This document shows, piece after piece, positions 1 to 10,040 of a stretch of 64,000 nt of DNA; positions within the stretch are counted from its first letter, which is position 1; every line of letters starts with the position of its first letter. Origin of the DNA: Ooceraea biroi. Taxonomy: Eukaryota; Arthropoda; Insecta; Hymenoptera; Formicidae. The DNA lies in NCBI RefSeq assembly GCF_003672135.1, contig NC_039512.1:404874-468873 (forward strand), given 5' to 3'. The translations under genes were made by a program, and so were the position numbers. The notes under the pieces are model-generated. The model saw only the letters and a program-made list of their open reading frames with translations, made no database searches and was not told the origin of the DNA.

Positions 1-1151
1 GAGACTATCGATTCCATCGGACCGCCAGAATTATGAGCGATCACCGGCTTGCCCACGTACATTGCCTCCAACGGTACTATCCCAAAGTGCTCGTTCGGCG
101 GTGTGTATATCACAATTTTACAGTGATGGAGGATGGAGACTTTGTCTATGTCAGAGGGTGAACGTAAGAACATGACTTTGTCCGTCACGTGTAACTCATC
201 CGCAAGGCCTATTAGCTCCAAATGATACTCCACGTTCTCCTCGACCCTCTTGTCGTACCCACCAGCCATGATTAAGTACACCCTCCTGTACACTTCCATC
301 GGTAAGAGTTTCTCCAACTCTGCGAGGGCCTCTATTGCGAGAGACAAATTTTTCTTGCGCTCGTATCTGTTAATGGACAACAGTACAATGCTGTCGTCTG
401 GTAATTTCCTGTCGAGTACTCTCTCAATGGACACTATTCTCGTCTTGTCAAAGAAGTCGGTGTGGATGGAGGGATACAGAACCTCAGGCTTGATTTGTAG
501 CCGCTTGAAGGTACTCTTGAATACGCTGCCTGTATAGATACTATTTACAAATACCTTATGTGCCATGCCGGTTGTCACTTCCTCCAGATAATCCAGTGGC
601 ATGCGATACAGCTGCTTGCTGTAGCCACCTGGCTGTGAGAGCAGTTGATCTGGATGATGACAGTAAAACACCACATATGGAATGCGCAGTCGAAGAAGGG
701 GAACGCAGATGGACACCAGGTCACAGAAGACTACTTCCGGCCGCTGGTCGCAGAGTATTATGTAACTAGCCGCGTACAACTAGAAAAATAATTGCCCTGC
801 AAGAGTTTGTTCTCACAAAAAAAAAATACAATTTTGCTTCACTGAAATTTTCAGTCAAGCAATCATGCTTCCTTCTTCTATTTATTTTGATAGAAAGTAG
901 TTTATTACCATGCGTATGTAGGCGCAGAGCGCGTAGAACCTGCCCAGGATGTGCCTGGGCAGCCAGTTACCCACGACGGTGACGGGGATCGTGCCATCCT
1001 TGGTCTCCGAGAAGCAGTGCTCCGGGTCATGGTGGGTCGTGACGAAGTTCACGTCGTGGCCGTTCTTCCTCAGGGCGAGGGCCGCGTCGACGACGAGTCT
1101 CTCCGCGCCGCCGATGCCGAGGTCGGGATGCAAAAACGTGACGCGCGTCAT
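1..1151 (-). CDS. ALG2: ALG2 alpha-1,3/1,6-mannosyltransferase, two exons, 3' end cut by window
   Basis: ALG2 adds the second and third mannoses to the dolichol-linked N-glycan precursor on the cytosolic face of the ER. Exon 1 is 1151-909 (81 codons) and ends in ATG|GTAATA; exon 2 is 779-1, preceded by a pyrimidine tract ending in TAG, so the intron is 780-908 (129 nt, phase 0). The joined frame is open for about 340 residues, running off the left edge; the family is about 400-415 residues, so some 60-75 C-terminal residues are missing. Visible landmarks in order: FLHPDLGIGGAERLV near the N terminus (GT-B nucleotide-side glycine loop), HDPEHCF, FYCHHPDQLL, EVTTGMAHKVFVNS, LSINRYERKKNLSLAIEAL, LIMAGGYDKRVEENVEYH, and the GT4 EX7E region EHFGIVPLEAMYVGKPVIA followed by NSGGPMES. 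The start is the first Met and abuts the conserved VTFLHPDLG segment. Exon 2 lacks its own start codon, so a start-based ORF search misses it. It looks intact and functional. Confidence 0.96.
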
Positions 1152-1253
1152 CGCGTGTGTGCTCGCGGATGATCCGTTAAACGGGCGCTGCCGCCACGCG
1201 TTTATCGGAGACTGCGAGATTACCGTGACACAGATAACTGTATCGCATCTTAC

Positions 1254-1345
1254 CGGTCATTGAGAGTTAAACTACGGTTAAAGTTAAACGACATTGGTAG
1301 AAACGGGCCTAAGGCCCAGTTTCACAAACATCGGTTAAAATTACG
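1254..1345. repeat. Two facing ends of an inverted-repeat element family
   Basis: At 1272-1297 the sequence reads CTACGGTTAAAGTTAA followed by ACGACATTGGT, closely matching the right end of the small element at 34189-34303. At about 1322-1345 a diverged version of the left end (CACAAACATCGGTTAAAATT) follows. The two ends face each other across a perfect small palindrome, GGGCCTAAGGCCC (about 1307-1319). This is either the junction of two adjacent copies or a rearranged one. Confidence 0.5.
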
Positions 1346-1418
1346 CTACCAGGCGCTACTTTATACATCTAGTGACTTTAATAGAGCTTATACTAAAGGC
1401 AGGAGCACAGACTTTTGC

Positions 1419-1520
1419 ATAAGCGCATAAAGAGATGCATAAGGAATTTGATTGGTCCATTTCCTTATGCACATGCTTATAGACCAATCAAATTCCTTAT
1501 GCATCTTTTTATGCGCTTAT
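1419..1520. mobile_element. Short hairpin element (MITE-like), 39-bp arms
   Basis: Left arm 1419-1457 and right arm 1482-1520 are inverted copies with one mismatch, separated by 24 bp. No coding content. The near-perfect arms suggest a fairly recent foldback or MITE insertion upstream of ALG2. I could not define a target duplication or family. Confidence 0.75.
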
Positions 1521-1561
1521 TGTAATACTCATATATGGCCAGTCTCGTAAGTGGAAGCAGA

Positions 1562-1760
1562 GAGGAACCTGAGAGCGGCCAGGCCGCCGTTTACGCCCAT
1601 ATTTTTGCATTGAGAAATTTGAGAAATACAACACCAAATGTGAACTTACATTCCATTTAACGAGAGAGAAAGGTAGTTTCATAATGTTCACATTCGGTGT
1701 TGTATTTCTCAATGCAAAAATATGGACGTAAACGGCGGCCTGGCCGCTCTCAGGTTCCTC
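1562..1760. mobile_element. Hairpin element with 75-84 bp arms in the divergent promoter
   Basis: Arms 1562-1645 and 1686-1760 are inverted copies starting GAGGAACCTGAGAGCGGCC. The left arm is 9 bp longer because TGAGAAATT is duplicated in it; a few substitutions separate the rest. The spacer is 1646-1685. The arm ends are GC-rich (GGCCAGGCCGCC). It has no coding capacity and lies between ALG2 and the neighbouring gene's leader, so it could affect either promoter. Confidence 0.8.
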
Positions 1761-1830
1761 TTTGATATTAGTATAAAGTATTACACATATGGCGCGAGTA
1801 TAGACAGCACGTCACGCAGACAGGCAGGGA

Positions 1831-2867
1831 AATGTGGGATGCTGTCGGTGGTAGGACTGCGTGTTGATCGCGACGGTGGCGACTGCTGCTTGCGCGCGCG
1901 CGCGATCCGTGGCTGTGTATGCCTATGTTTTGTTGCTACTGCTGCTGTGATGCGTCTGCCAAATATTGAGTGGTCGTCATCGCCGCCGCCGTCGTCGTCG
2001 TCGTCGCGCTGTGCGTAAAGGAACGGGCTGCAGCGGCGCGGGGATCCCGTCAGCTGTTTGCGAGCGAACATCCCATCGGCGCGTAGCATAGCGCGACGTG
2101 AAGCGGAGCGTAAGAGCGAGGCGAGCGAAGAAACGGAGCAAGTGAGCGAGCGAGGTATCGCGCGGAAGCCGCTCAAGTTAGTCGCGGGACGACGTGGGGC
2201 GGATCGGTGGGTCACGGTGTGTGCGTCAGTCGGTGTGCGGCGGCGGTCGTGGAGTGTTCGCGTGCAAGCGCGATCTCGACGGGAGGAGAGTGATGGCGTA
2301 GACCTCGCCGCGCTCCGGAAGCGACGAACCGTGCGAGAGGAACGAGAGAAAGAGAGCGAGCTACGCGCGCTCTTCATACTCATCCGTGTCGCGGTTGGTG
2401 GTTGTGTTGAATACAGCCGATCACGTTGTAACGCGATATAACGCGCGTCGCCGTCGTTGTTGCCATCGCCCACGTTGATCACTGCCGTCGCCCGCGAACG
2501 AACGCAGCGCGACGCACGGAACGGACTCCTCGGTCATTGTCGTGATTCGGTGGTGATCGCGAGACGTCAAGCGGTGGTGTGTGCAGTGTTGCTTGGCAAG
2601 CAAGCAGAAAAACGAGTGAAGCGGAAGGTGGTGTGGTTGTAGCGCACGTTCTTCCATCGTCGTCGTCGCCGCGTCGTCGTCGTGTCGTGTTGTGTTGTTG
2701 TTGTCACGCTCTCGTCGACCCTGTTGCTGGCTACCGCGTCACGTATCGTCGCGTCGCGCCGTCCGTGTCTTGTGTTTTCTGTCGCGCGGTATTCGCGCGA
2801 GGTGGTGTCGAGCAACGCCAGGTAGCCGACGGCGTGTCCCGACTTCAGCGGGGAATATAGTATTACG
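1831..2867 (+). other. CpG-rich untranslated leader of the plus-strand gene (approximate limits)
   Basis: About 1 kb is much richer in GC and CpG than the surrounding DNA, with CGTCGTCGTCG-type runs near 1985-2015 and 2655-2690. It ends at a start codon followed by a signal peptide and a consensus splice donor. Both strands have long open frames here (for instance 1781-2482 minus, 2058-2441 plus), but they are arginine/serine-rich and have the look of CpG-rich noncoding sequence. The transcription start is not resolved. Confidence 0.45.
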
Positions 2868-2937
2868 ATGATCAGTGACACGTACGGATACGTTCTCTTC
2901 TTGCTGCTGTTGTTGCTGGTGCCCGACATCGAGAGTG
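2868..2937 (+). CDS. First coding exon: signal peptide of an unidentified secreted or membrane protein
   Basis: The exon encodes MISDTYGYV, then a hydrophobic core of Phe and consecutive Leu residues with VPDIES after it, 23 codons plus one base. This has the n-, h- and c-regions of a signal peptide and is too short to name a family. It ends GAGAGTG|GTAAGTGT, a consensus 5' splice site in phase 1. The leader is long and CpG-rich and the following intron is at least 51 kb, an arrangement frequent in insect developmental and neuronal cell-surface genes; that class is inference only. Later exons are not identified with confidence; one possible small exon is at 54365-54416, but that site is better read as a ratchet point. 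Confidence 0.6.
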
Positions 2938-2940
2938 GTA

Positions 2941-4780
2941 AGTGTTGAGAAATAATAAGAAATAAAAAGTTGCCTCGTTGTTTCAACGCGTGCACGAATA
3001 TTCCGTTATGCCTATTTTCATCGCGTTACGCGCCGTCGGCAAACTTCGGGCACACAGGATGCTACTTACATGTGTGCGTATGAATATATGCGTGAGTGAT
3101 ATATGTTATGCGTGAGTACGCGCGTTCACGAGTGTTCACGTACACAGACGTGAGACGTCCTCTTGTGTGCGTTTGTACGTCTCCCATGAATCATCATCCT
3201 TTCACGAAGAGCGATGCCCGTCGCGTGTCCCGCGTGCGTTTCTCGAAACACTCGAACGAGCGAGTGCGAGCTGCGAGATAGCGGCTAGAAAAATGCGCCA
3301 ACGGAAACTGCGTTACATATCCCGCGGACATCGCGAAATCGCGGTTGAATTTTAATTTCCCCGTTGCGTAATGCGCTACGAGAAGATATCGGAGTCGTGT
3401 TCGAGTGACGTCATCATATTTTTGCTCCGGTTTTAATTTTGATTCCAACTCCATTTCCCTCGTGATAAATGTGCTATTCATATATTTTTGTTCGTATTCT
3501 ACCTTTTTTTTGCGAATCTCTCCTATACGCGTTAATAATGAAATCTTGCTACGTAACTAAAAGTGAATTTAGATACATTAGATACATACAGAAATATGCA
3601 TATTGTATTCATAGTTTAATTTGCAGATTGTAGAAAAAACAGTTGAATTTTATCGCAAAATGTTTCTTTCGTTGTGCGTTATAAAAATGTATATTGTATA
3701 TATAGCTTATTTTATTTAAGAAATTACTATAAAGGTTAAGAATCAGAAGATAACGTAAAATCGCGCGCACAGTTTTAAAAGTTGATAGAATATAACATGT
3801 TCACGATTCTTAATATTAGTTTTATTTTATAAATGTACAAGTATTTGCACATATTTTCGATTAAATTCTTAAGCTGTTTTGGAAATAACGCGTGAAAACA
3901 TACAATTGCAAACTTCATTACTAATCTGATAAATTATGTAAATATACAAATGCGAAATTTTAAGTACTAATGTATGCTATAAAAACTACATTACGGGAGA
4001 ATGTACAATTTGTGTGTAGCACACAAATATTTAATTTTAAACAAGATTTGTTTCCGATATAATAATTTGATGATAATTATGTAAATTTTACAAGTCCTGT
4101 TATTGAAATTGATACATCATTCTTATTTTGTTTAAATTCTTCAATGAAAACAATGAAAATCTTCGTGCAGTAATATTTTGTATTTGTCATTTATTGCTTA
4201 TAAATGTTTTCTCAGATTGAAGACAGTATCATACAAATGTAAAGCAATAAACTTTGATCACGAAAAGAAAACGAGTTATTAGTCGTTAATTTGTTTATTA
4301 GAAATTAGTGCTTAATTAGAAGAAAATGTGACTACCATCATTTCCACGAAATTTCTAGCTGTATAAAATTTGATGCCGCATGTGACCCTTGAACAAGTCA
4401 TAGACGAAAGGCGTGAATCATCATGATCAAATAATTCGTCATGGATATTTCTCACAGTCTAACGGTCTTTTCCCTTATGGTCCAGTAAGTTCAAGCACAT
4501 TGTTATGCGTCATCTGATCGTCAGATTGTAATGCTTAAAATTCGTAATCTTCATGCACTATTAACTCTCATTGTTTCATTTAGAATCAATCTAGATCTAG
4601 TCTGAAATCAAACAGTTTATATTGAGTGTTATTATATTGTCTTTGGATAACAGTTTAATTTAATACGATAAACTGTGCTTTATTTTGACGAATGTGGATA
4701 TGCGTGACTAGTTTTATATTATGTATACAGTACACATTTAAGAAAATATGCATGTTGCACTTTTACTAAACATTATTGTG
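2941..4780. other. Intronic stretch without recognisable gene
   Basis: The first 500 bp keep the CpG-rich character of the leader and could carry downstream promoter or enhancer elements. From about 3500 on it is plain AT-rich sequence. I see no gene, RNA gene or clear inverted repeat. Confidence 0.5.
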
Positions 4781-5125
4781 CAATAGACCCTCGAATAATG
4801 CAGGAAATATATCCCTCATTATATGAATCCGTGTAATACGAACGGCATAAGTTGTACAATACATATATAGATATATTATATATACCTATGGAAATATTCA
4901 AAAAAGTTTTTTTTATACGTACATAAGCCTACAAATTTAAAATACAAAATAAATAAAAATACAAAAGCCTTGTATTTTAATTGCATATTATAAGGATTAA
5001 TGTGTTTCGTTGTATGAATCTAACGCGTTATGACTTCGATTTATCGCGTTATACGAGCATTATCGCAATTTTTTGTCGTGTTATATGAATCGGTACACGA
5101 AATCGCGTTATACGATTTACAATCT
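4781..5125. repeat. Possible decayed pogo/Tigger-like non-autonomous element
   Basis: The left side reads CAATAGACCCTCGAATAATG, similar in form to ends of pogo/Tigger-type elements. The interior repeats variants of CGTTATACGA and TATATGAATCCGTG at about 4820-4850 and 5025-5120. Both ends are degenerate and no target duplication is certain, so this is a weak call. Confidence 0.25.
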
Positions 5126-5143
5126 ACTCTCTCTTTGTGTGTG

Positions 5144-5183
5144 TCATTCTATTGTCTTTACATCAGTAAAGACAATAGAATGA
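5144..5183. repeat. Perfect 18-bp hairpin with 4-nt loop
   Basis: TCATTCTATTGTCTTTAC at 5144-5161 is followed by ATCA and its exact reverse complement at 5166-5183. It is too short for a typical miRNA precursor and has no U-run that would make a termination signal meaningful here. Function unknown. Confidence 0.8.
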
Positions 5184-8100
5184 TTTCCATTGCTTTCTCA
5201 TATTGAAATAAATCATACGATGAAGAGTTAATTGCGGTTAATTAATTTGTGCTTGTATCTGAAACTGAACTTGGCACAGGATTTTACGATATACGAACAG
5301 TGAATGAAACAGCAGTAAACAGCGGAAAGAATTTCCTGCTAAGAGTTGGCACGGCAATTCAATTCTATGAAATCGTGCGATCATTGCAAGACGATCGCAA
5401 AAATTCTGTTCTTTCTTTCTCGTGCGTGTGTCATGATACGATGTGAATGGCCCTCGACGGAAGTCGCAATCAGCGATCACCGACGGGTTGAACGATAGTT
5501 AAAATACGTCGGTGCGCACGCGCATTATTGTACTATTTACGGTTACGAGGAAGAACAAGGAAGGCTCCTAACTGCACAAAGTTTCTGCGTAGGCCGACAA
5601 TCGTGCCGGACGTTCGTGAAAGTAATTTATGGAGATGCTTATCCCGTTAACCGTTAACGATATGCGGACGAGGGTGAATTTATCGACGGTATCGTAAAAT
5701 CGCCGATTAATGCGCGATTTCACGACTCGACGTCCAACATGCACGAATCTCGTCGCTCGCGCGAGAAATATCGCCATGCGCTTTGCACGTAGTTTCGTCG
5801 CGTAGTTTCGTCGCGAGCTTCTAACCAGACGATCATCCGGAAAGTGTTCGCACGTGCAAGAATCCCGCGTGTACGATGCTCTCGTATATTTCAAAGGATC
5901 TTCCTCCGGTGTGCAGGGACTTCCCGAGTGTGTTAAGGTTCTCTCACGTTTGCGAAGGACCTCGCGTGCGCGCAATGGTAGCAGCACTCGCAAAGAGCTC
6001 GCAAGTGCAATACGAAACCCCCGCATGTGTAAGCAGCTTTTGTACACAACAGCGACACGATAAGAACGGCGCGCTCGTGTTCACGGAGTATGGTTGCAGA
6101 ATCGCCACTGAATCTACGAAACATCGGTGCGATACATCGTGCTACGAGACGCGATAGTTTTTTGTGCCACGACTTCCTTATCTTACTTTAATTATCGCCG
6201 ATTTTCCGCTGCTTTTCGCGCGAGACACGAGTCCGAGCTTTCATAGACAACTGTCGGGCTCTTCGGTTAATGAAAATCTGGCGGGAAGAGGAAAAAAAGA
6301 TATGTTACGTGCCGGGTCTTCTCGAAATGCTCATTTCGAGACCAGAGAGTGAAAAAGAGAACGGCGAAGAAAGGAAGAGAGTCGGAAGAGGGAGGGAGGG
6401 AGGGAGGGAGGGAGAGAGAGAGAGAGAGAGAGAGAGAAATCGCTGGTTCGAGCAAAAAGCCGCTTTGGGACATTGCATTGTGTCCGGAATATGAAGATGG
6501 AGTTAGAACGGATGGCCAGGTCATTTCATTGTCCCGCGAGCCGCGTATCTCAAGGACAAAAGGTCGGTTCTCTTTTACGGACTTTTCAATTCCTCGGTGA
6601 GCGCCTCCCTCGCGCGCCGCCTATTCAACCCCTGGTGAGCAAACTTACTCTCCGTGATATCTTCAAGCGGGGCACGTTGCTGCCATCTTCATCTCGGAAC
6701 GTTATACCGCGCGAGCGAGACGTGCACTCCGTCCGTAACTCGAAAGAAGTCCGAAACATTGCCTTTTTCACGTGATGGGAATTATGTACCCATAATTGCG
6801 TGCGATAGACGATTTCGTTCTCGATAGAACTTTGCCTGGGTGAACTCAGAGTGTGCACGATATTAATTCGCCTTGACAATCTCGACACCTGCTTGCTCTT
6901 CGAAGATCGAGCTCTATTTAGTCCTAGTTTCTGATTTCCAGCGTAATCAAGCCGATATTGCATCCGCGGTCGCTATAACCGCACATCGTATTCGAGACCT
7001 CCATTAATCCCACCTCGCAGCCTGAACAGGTCCCCAGAGTTTCATCCAGCTGCATCTTGCGTTCAAGGTCCGCAAGGTGTTTAGTACAAGTGTTTCGCGT
7101 CCTACCATGCGAGACGAACCAAAATCCACAGATTCTGTGCGCGAGCAAAGTTACCATTCCGAACGAGAAACTCCCATCTATGCGACAAGCCTTAAAAGCT
7201 CTACGTCATCAAGAAGGATTATATGTTCGCATAACATTCAACAGCTACGTCACCAGTTGTTCATGTTCCATAAAGTACCGGAATGAGTAACAAATAGGCG
7301 AGTGCACGAAGGAAGAATGCGATCGGTAATAGCAAATATTTACAAAATTATAATAAAGAAACTGAAATACTTATTTAAAATACGGGAATGTATAAAATTA
7401 TCTACAAATTCTCTCATGTAAGAAAATTATTATGGAGTCTCAAGTTTCCTGAGATTACATGTTATTAATAGGTCTTTTAACGCTATGGTCGCACAGTCAT
7501 AATTGTACAATGTTATTTTTTATTGATCTATTAACAATATTTATTAATATCAACTATACTGCTTCAATTCAAGCAGATAATTTCCTTGCCGATTAATTGA
7601 GAAATTAGATTTGCTCTTGACGGTGCGTGTTTTGGGAGAGGAAGCTTTTATTGAAGCTGCGCTTGCTTAGCGCTAAGAGTACTTGCCTTGCGCGATGTTT
7701 AGCAAGATAAACTTTCGTGGGAATTTCGAGGGTGGGCGAGCGGGGTATCTTCGGGGAATTCGGAATTCCCGGAGATCAAGGGGGATCTTACCCTCGTGGT
7801 TATTCCGTATTCAAGGATATAGGTGGTCGCCGCAAAACTTCCCACTCGGCATTCCTGCCACAACCGCGCTATTCGACTTCGCTCGTAGGAGCAAAAGGGT
7901 TTACCCGTGGAACCTGTACGCGGAAACGTTCGCGATACTTCGTTGCTGGCCTTTTGCGGTTGCACATTACGTCCTTGCGTAAATCTCATGCTCTTTGGTC
8001 CTTGGTAAAACAGATCGAACAATCGTGGAATCAAACGATTGTTTCAAACATGTATATCGTTTTGCTTATTTGCTTGCCATAACTTGAAAGAATGATTGTA

Positions 8101-8733
8101 TTGAAATAACAGAAATGTGTGGATCATATATTTGTTATTATTCTCAATTCTACATACAATCTACAATTCCAATCTTAATTATTATGTTATTTACAAAAAT
8201 GTTGTTCAGAATTTTTTATTTAGAATTTTATATATATAATTATACATATACCTACTTTGCAACGTACTATAACAACGAGAAATATTTTTCTTATAAAAGA
8301 TGAAGAGCTTCAATTTGATGAATGTGTTACTTTACCGAACAATCTAACAAAGCAACTTTATAACGGAAGTAATATAAAAAAATATTCTAATGCGGAAGAA
8401 AAATAGAAAAGTTATGTTTGTGTGATCCAAGCAGCATCCGCGAGGTAATTTAAGAGTTATATTTGAGTTTCCTCTAACATCTTCCGTTGGGAAATTGCGC
8501 GTTGGTCCAGGAAAAGACTAAAACCGGAGGAAAGTTGCAACGTGAAATATTTTTAAAATAACCTTTGCAGAATTGAAAATCTTATCTTTTATTTTCTTTG
8601 TCCGTGTTCCTGAACATTTAAAATAGTATAGACTGGTTTCAACAGCAATATGAAATCAGTAATAAAATAGCTAAAATTTCTGCAATGAAATTTAGATATA
8701 GGTTTTTATAGGTACGTTTTGAACATAGTTTAT
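5184..8733. other. Intronic stretch with CpG-richer patches, no gene
   Basis: 5450-6780 and 7620-8000 are clearly richer in CpG than their flanks and contain several short overlapping frames on both strands, which look like chance frames. The patches might be regulatory. A simple repeat sits at 6391-6437. Nothing else is supported. Confidence 0.45.
6391..6437. repeat. (GGAG)n followed by (GA)n microsatellite
   Basis: GGAG tetranucleotide units run to about 6412 and pass into an uninterrupted GA run ending at 6437. Confidence 0.95.
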
Positions 8734-9060
8734 ATAATAATAATAATAATAATAATAAGCTTTATTAACGGGCATCGCCCTTTAGTATACATATAATAGC
8801 ATAGCGCAGAATAACACAAAATAAAGGAACAGAAAAAAATACACATAAAAAATAAATGACTATGAGAATATATATAATTGTGTTATTTTTGTTAAGTGAT
8901 GAACTGTGACGTTTTACGTCACACATTGCTAAATTGGTCACTGTCGCGATATATAGGCTACATTGCTGTTTTATTTCTGAATTTCTGAATTTCGAGCAAG
9001 TCCAATTATATACAACGACGACGTCGAGAGATAAGAACAGAATAGCAAGAAATATCAAAG
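8734..9060 (-). mobile_element. Possible 3' tail of a truncated non-LTR retrotransposon
   Basis: A run of TAA units at 8734-8757 is followed by AGCTTTATTAACGGGCATCG. Read on the minus strand this gives GGGCGATGCCCG or similar, a TTAATAAAGC poly(A)-like signal and an ATT-repeat tail, the usual finish of several insect non-LTR elements. The 97-residue frame beside it (8765-9058) has no reverse transcriptase motif, and the 5' limit is arbitrary. Confidence 0.3.
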
Positions 9061-10006
9061 TCTAGGATGACGAGGTTACGTTGTTGCCGTGATGGATGAT
9101 CGAGAGCAATCGTGAAGTCGCGAATCGCGCCGGCTAGGACGGATTACAGAGCTTCTGGAAGCGGGCCAAATGCCTACTTCGATTTGATTCAGGCGAGGCG
9201 ACACGCAAAACTCGGAGGTTCCGTTTAATCAACAGCTGATTTACGCTTCGTTAGAGTGGACTTGTAAACTTCGCGTTCCAGAAAATTTGAACGATGATGA
9301 AGAGTGTCTTTCGATCTTGTGAATTGTCTGAACTCTCTCCGACGAGATCGAACAGTGAAGTAGGTTAGATATCTATTCATTAACAAAATATATGGTTTAT
9401 TAAGATGAATGAGAAAAGTGAATCAAGCATTATGCATGTACATTAAGATTATATTTGCGGAATATCAGTTATGATATATGCACATATGAATGAATTATAA
9501 ATAAGTTATAAATAAATTATCTCAATTATTTCTAATTACATTTTCTAACTTATTATATTTTGAAGAGAATAAAGAGAGTCTTTCCTGTCCAAATTACATA
9601 TATTTGTGGATTATTATTTTCATAAAACTTTATTTTGGCTTTTGCGTTGAACGTACAATAGTTACCAGCATTTCATGTTCATGTCAATAATACGCTCGAG
9701 TTGAATTAAACAAGGTGGATTTGCGATTGCGTTTACATAATGCCTCGCAGGTATTAATCACCTTGCGACTTTTCCGTTCACGGCCATGAGAAATATGAGT
9801 GCCTGTATCACTCGGCACACGCGAGTCTTACCACACTTTTCCTCACGCATACCTGTACGTCTGCGTGATTACTTCTCTTGCATGCCAATTTAACCACGGA
9901 TAACTACGCTACATTGCATTACGCACTATATAGAAGCTAGTTTTCTGATCTAACGCACGCGAATGTTAAAATCGTCGTATCTTCATTGTCTTGTCTGTTG
10001 AATTTG
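9061..10006. other. Intronic stretch without recognisable gene
   Basis: 9065-9360 is moderately CpG-rich; the remainder is AT-rich with no inverted repeat or coding signal that I can support. Confidence 0.45.
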
Positions 10007-10040
10007 AATTTTGAAGAAGGGGGGCCAACTTCACAGAGGT
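10007..10040. mobile_element. Solo terminus of the 50386-51824 palindromic family
   Basis: About 34 bp containing TTTTGAAGAAGGGGGGCC and ending CTTCACAGAGGT match the right end of the element at 50386-51824. Sequence on either side does not match that element, so only an end is left. It is the second member of the family in this window. Confidence 0.75.

Larger units (their letters stand above)
1152..1830. promoter_or_regulatory. Divergent promoter interval between ALG2 and the plus-strand signal-peptide gene
   Basis: The ALG2 start codon (1151, minus) and the next recognisable start codon (2868, plus) face away from each other, so the control regions of both genes should lie here. I see no confident TATA box or initiator. 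The interval is largely taken up by inverted-repeat sequences (1254-1345, 1419-1520, 1562-1760). The right limit is only where CpG-rich leader sequence begins; the true transcription starts are unknown. Confidence 0.35.

Noticed and set aside
250..769. Plus-strand frames of 95 and 69 residues
   Set aside because: Antisense to ALG2 exon 2, which is clearly coding on the minus strand.
1781..2482. 233-residue minus-strand frame, the longest complete one in the window
   Set aside because: Arg/Ser-rich low-complexity frame opposite the CpG-rich leader; plus-strand frames of similar quality overlap it and no domain is visible.
6440..6470. GGTTCGAGC resembling a tRNA B box
   Set aside because: No matching A box or cloverleaf around it; no tRNA gene could be built anywhere I looked.
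8695..8720. Possible ratchet point TATAG|GTACGT
   Set aside because: Short, purine-interrupted pyrimidine tract and weak donor.
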